Shown: positions 62,620 to 64,000 of the stretch, in pieces
Layout: every line of letters starts with the position of its first letter
How positions within the stretch are numbered: the stretch's first letter is position 1
NCBI GenBank assembly: GCA_942490645.1
Contig: CALNXN010000004.1
Location: forward strand, 1-64,000
Source of the DNA: CALNXN01 sp942490645
GTDB taxonomy: Bacteria > Pseudomonadota > Alphaproteobacteria > Rhodobacterales > Rhodobacteraceae
Reading direction: 5' to 3'
Length of the DNA: 64,000 nucleotides
The notes under the pieces: generated by a model
What the model saw: the letters and a program-made list of their open reading frames with translations, nothing else
Told to the model about the DNA's origin: nothing
Database searches by the model: none
Position numbers and translations under genes: made by a program

Positions 62620-64000
62620 TGACCGTCCAGAATCTCGCGGACTTTGGCGACCAGTTGATCGCGCGGCACTTCAAATTGGCTGGGACGGTCTTTCCATTCC
62701 TCAAGCGTGGCGTTTTCGGCCATCTTGGCACCCAGGATCAGATCCTTGATCTGGATAACGCCTTTGGCTTGCTCGTCGCCGCCTTCGATCACGGCCACCG
62801 GGGAGCCGCGCCGATCCGCGTATTTCAGCTGGTTGCCGAAGTTCTTGGGATTGCCGAGGTAGACTTCGGCGCGGATGCCTGCATTGCGCAACTCGGCCAC
62901 CATCGCCTGATAATCGGCCATGCGGTCGCGGTCCATCACGGTGACGACGACGGGGCCAGCCTCGGTAGTGGTGAGACGCCCCTTGGCGTGCAAGGCGGCC
63001 AGCAACCGGTCGACCCCGATGGAGACGCCCGTCGCAGGCACCTCCTGTCCGGTGAACCGCTTGACCAGATCATCGTAGCGCCCGCCGCCGGCCACAGAGC
63101 CGAAGTTGCGCGTGCGGCCCTTGTCGTCCTGGATTTCGAAGGTCAGTTCCGCCTCGAAGACAGGGCCGGTATAATAGCCTAGGCCGCGCACCACGGAGGG
63201 GTCGATGACGATGCGGTCTTCAAAGTAATCGCCTGCCTCGAGCAAGCTTGCGATTTGTTCCTAATTCGAAACACACCATCCATCGCCCTCGCGGAATCTC
63301 CGACCAATTGGTCTGAGAAGATCAAGCGTTTCGGGATCAATCCCCTGTCGAGACTGAAGAAAGTTGTACAATACACCTTCAGCCTTTGAGCATCCGACAG
63401 ACCTACGCCATCGTAAAGTCTCCAGATTGTCTGCACCCTCGGTAAGTCAGTAGCTGCAACGCCTTCCCGTCCGACTTTGTCGAACTTATCAATAGCGCGC
63501 AGAACGATCCTTACGCGTATCCGCGTCATAGTGCGCACAATTCTTCGTCTTCATCTCTCGAAGCCAACCACCTCTCGAGCACCCCATTCAGCACCTTGCG
63601 GTTGTTCACCCGCACGACATAATCGCCACGCTCGATCCCGACGGCCTCAAGGCAATCGGCCAGCATCGCGCAGATCTCGGCATCCGCCGCGACCGACGGT
63701 GCGCCGACGGTATCCGCATCGCATTGATAAAACTGACGGAACCGGCCCGGTCCCGGTTTTTCGTTGCGCCAGACGGGCCCCATTGCATAGCGGCGGTACG
63801 GTGTAGGCAGGTCGTTGCGGTGCTGGGCGTAGACGCGCGCTAAGGGCGCCGTCAGGTCATAGCGCAGGGCCAGCCAGTCGCCGGGTTTGTCGTCGTCCGC
63901 GTCCTCTTGCCACGCAAACACGCCCTCGTTCGGGCGATCCACATCGGGCAGGAATTTGCCAAGCGCCTCGACCGTTTCCACAGCGGCACTTTCCAGCGCG
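62616..64000 (-). pseudogene. hisS: histidyl-tRNA synthetase, 5' end outside the window, middle frame-broken
   Basis: Class II aminoacyl-tRNA synthetase. The N-terminal frame enters from beyond 64000 and reads through WLALRYDLTAPLARVYAQHR, MGPVWRNEKPGPGRFRQFYQ (motif 2) and VVRVNNRKVLNGVLE. From about 63560 to 63245 the reading frame is lost at several places: RIVLRAIDKFDKVGREGV, then GLSDAQRLKV, LVGDSARAMDGV and EQIASLLEAGDYFEDR lie in different frames. From 63245 to 62616 one clean frame resumes with PSVVRGLGYYTGPVFEAELT and motif 3 (FGSVAGGGRYDDLV, VSIGVDRLLAAL). The breaks cluster in about 300 bases, while both flanks are perfect. Confidence 0.88.

Overview
The window comes from a marine Rhodobacterales (Roseobacter-group) alphaproteobacterium. 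The evidence is the mdh-sucC-sucD-sucA-sucB-lpdA order, ethylmalonyl-CoA pathway genes (mesaconyl-CoA hydratase and a malyl-CoA thioesterase-type CitE homologue), a VPLPA-CTERM protein, Hint-domain proteins, a class II B12-dependent ribonucleotide reductase, DUF1127 proteins followed by a CcsR/cuckoo-type small RNA, and a short-form HisG with HisZ. No rRNA, tRNA, CRISPR array, transposase or integrase was seen.

Layout. 1-7.2 kb is a worn accessory region: a methyltransferase, a Hint-protein gene with at least five frame breaks, a minus-strand set (frameshifted LysR, carboxymuconolactone-decarboxylase-like protein, metallophosphoesterase), two DUF1127 genes (one intact, one frameshifted), a two-hairpin RNA with CUCCUCCC loops, a frameshifted GNAT gene and a G-rich tract. 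7.2-13.8 kb holds a LysR regulator divergent from a cysteate-lyase/D-cysteine-desulfhydrase-like PLP enzyme and a complete glycine-betaine-type ABC importer with an alpha/beta-hydrolase. 13.9-19.4 kb holds YciB, a VOC protein, the mesaconyl-CoA hydratase/DUF1737/NnrU/malyl-CoA thioesterase run, a small secreted protein and a TauE/SafE permease. 19.6-33.5 kb is the TCA block, with three accessory genes between sucC and sucD, DUF805 before sucA, and MAPEG genes before lpdA. The sucC leader carries strong dyad operators.

33.5-45.9 kb holds a lipoprotein, a PPOX-family protein, plsC-ftsX-ftsE, a zinc-ribbon membrane protein, a TIGR02302 protein, lysA, a VPLPA-CTERM protein and a tight argH-lipoprotein x3-DUF2834 string divergent from a TlpA-like thioredoxin. 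46-52.9 kb holds a small tyrosine phosphatase, an intact Hint protein, an LpxR-like protein, an amidase, nrdJ and DUF1489. 52.9-60.5 kb is one minus-strand operon, livG-livH-livM-livK-livF-acyl-CoA ligase-TauD dioxygenase, suggesting import, CoA activation and oxidation of an organic acid. 60.8-64 kb is hisG-hisZ-hisS, with hisS running off the window end.

A recurring oddity is frameshifts in genes that should be functional (sucD, livM, hisS) as well as in dispensable genes near the left end. The clean single-base events in sucD and livM look more like sequencing errors than decay. The dense lesions in the Hint gene look like real pseudogenization. The hisS cluster could be either.
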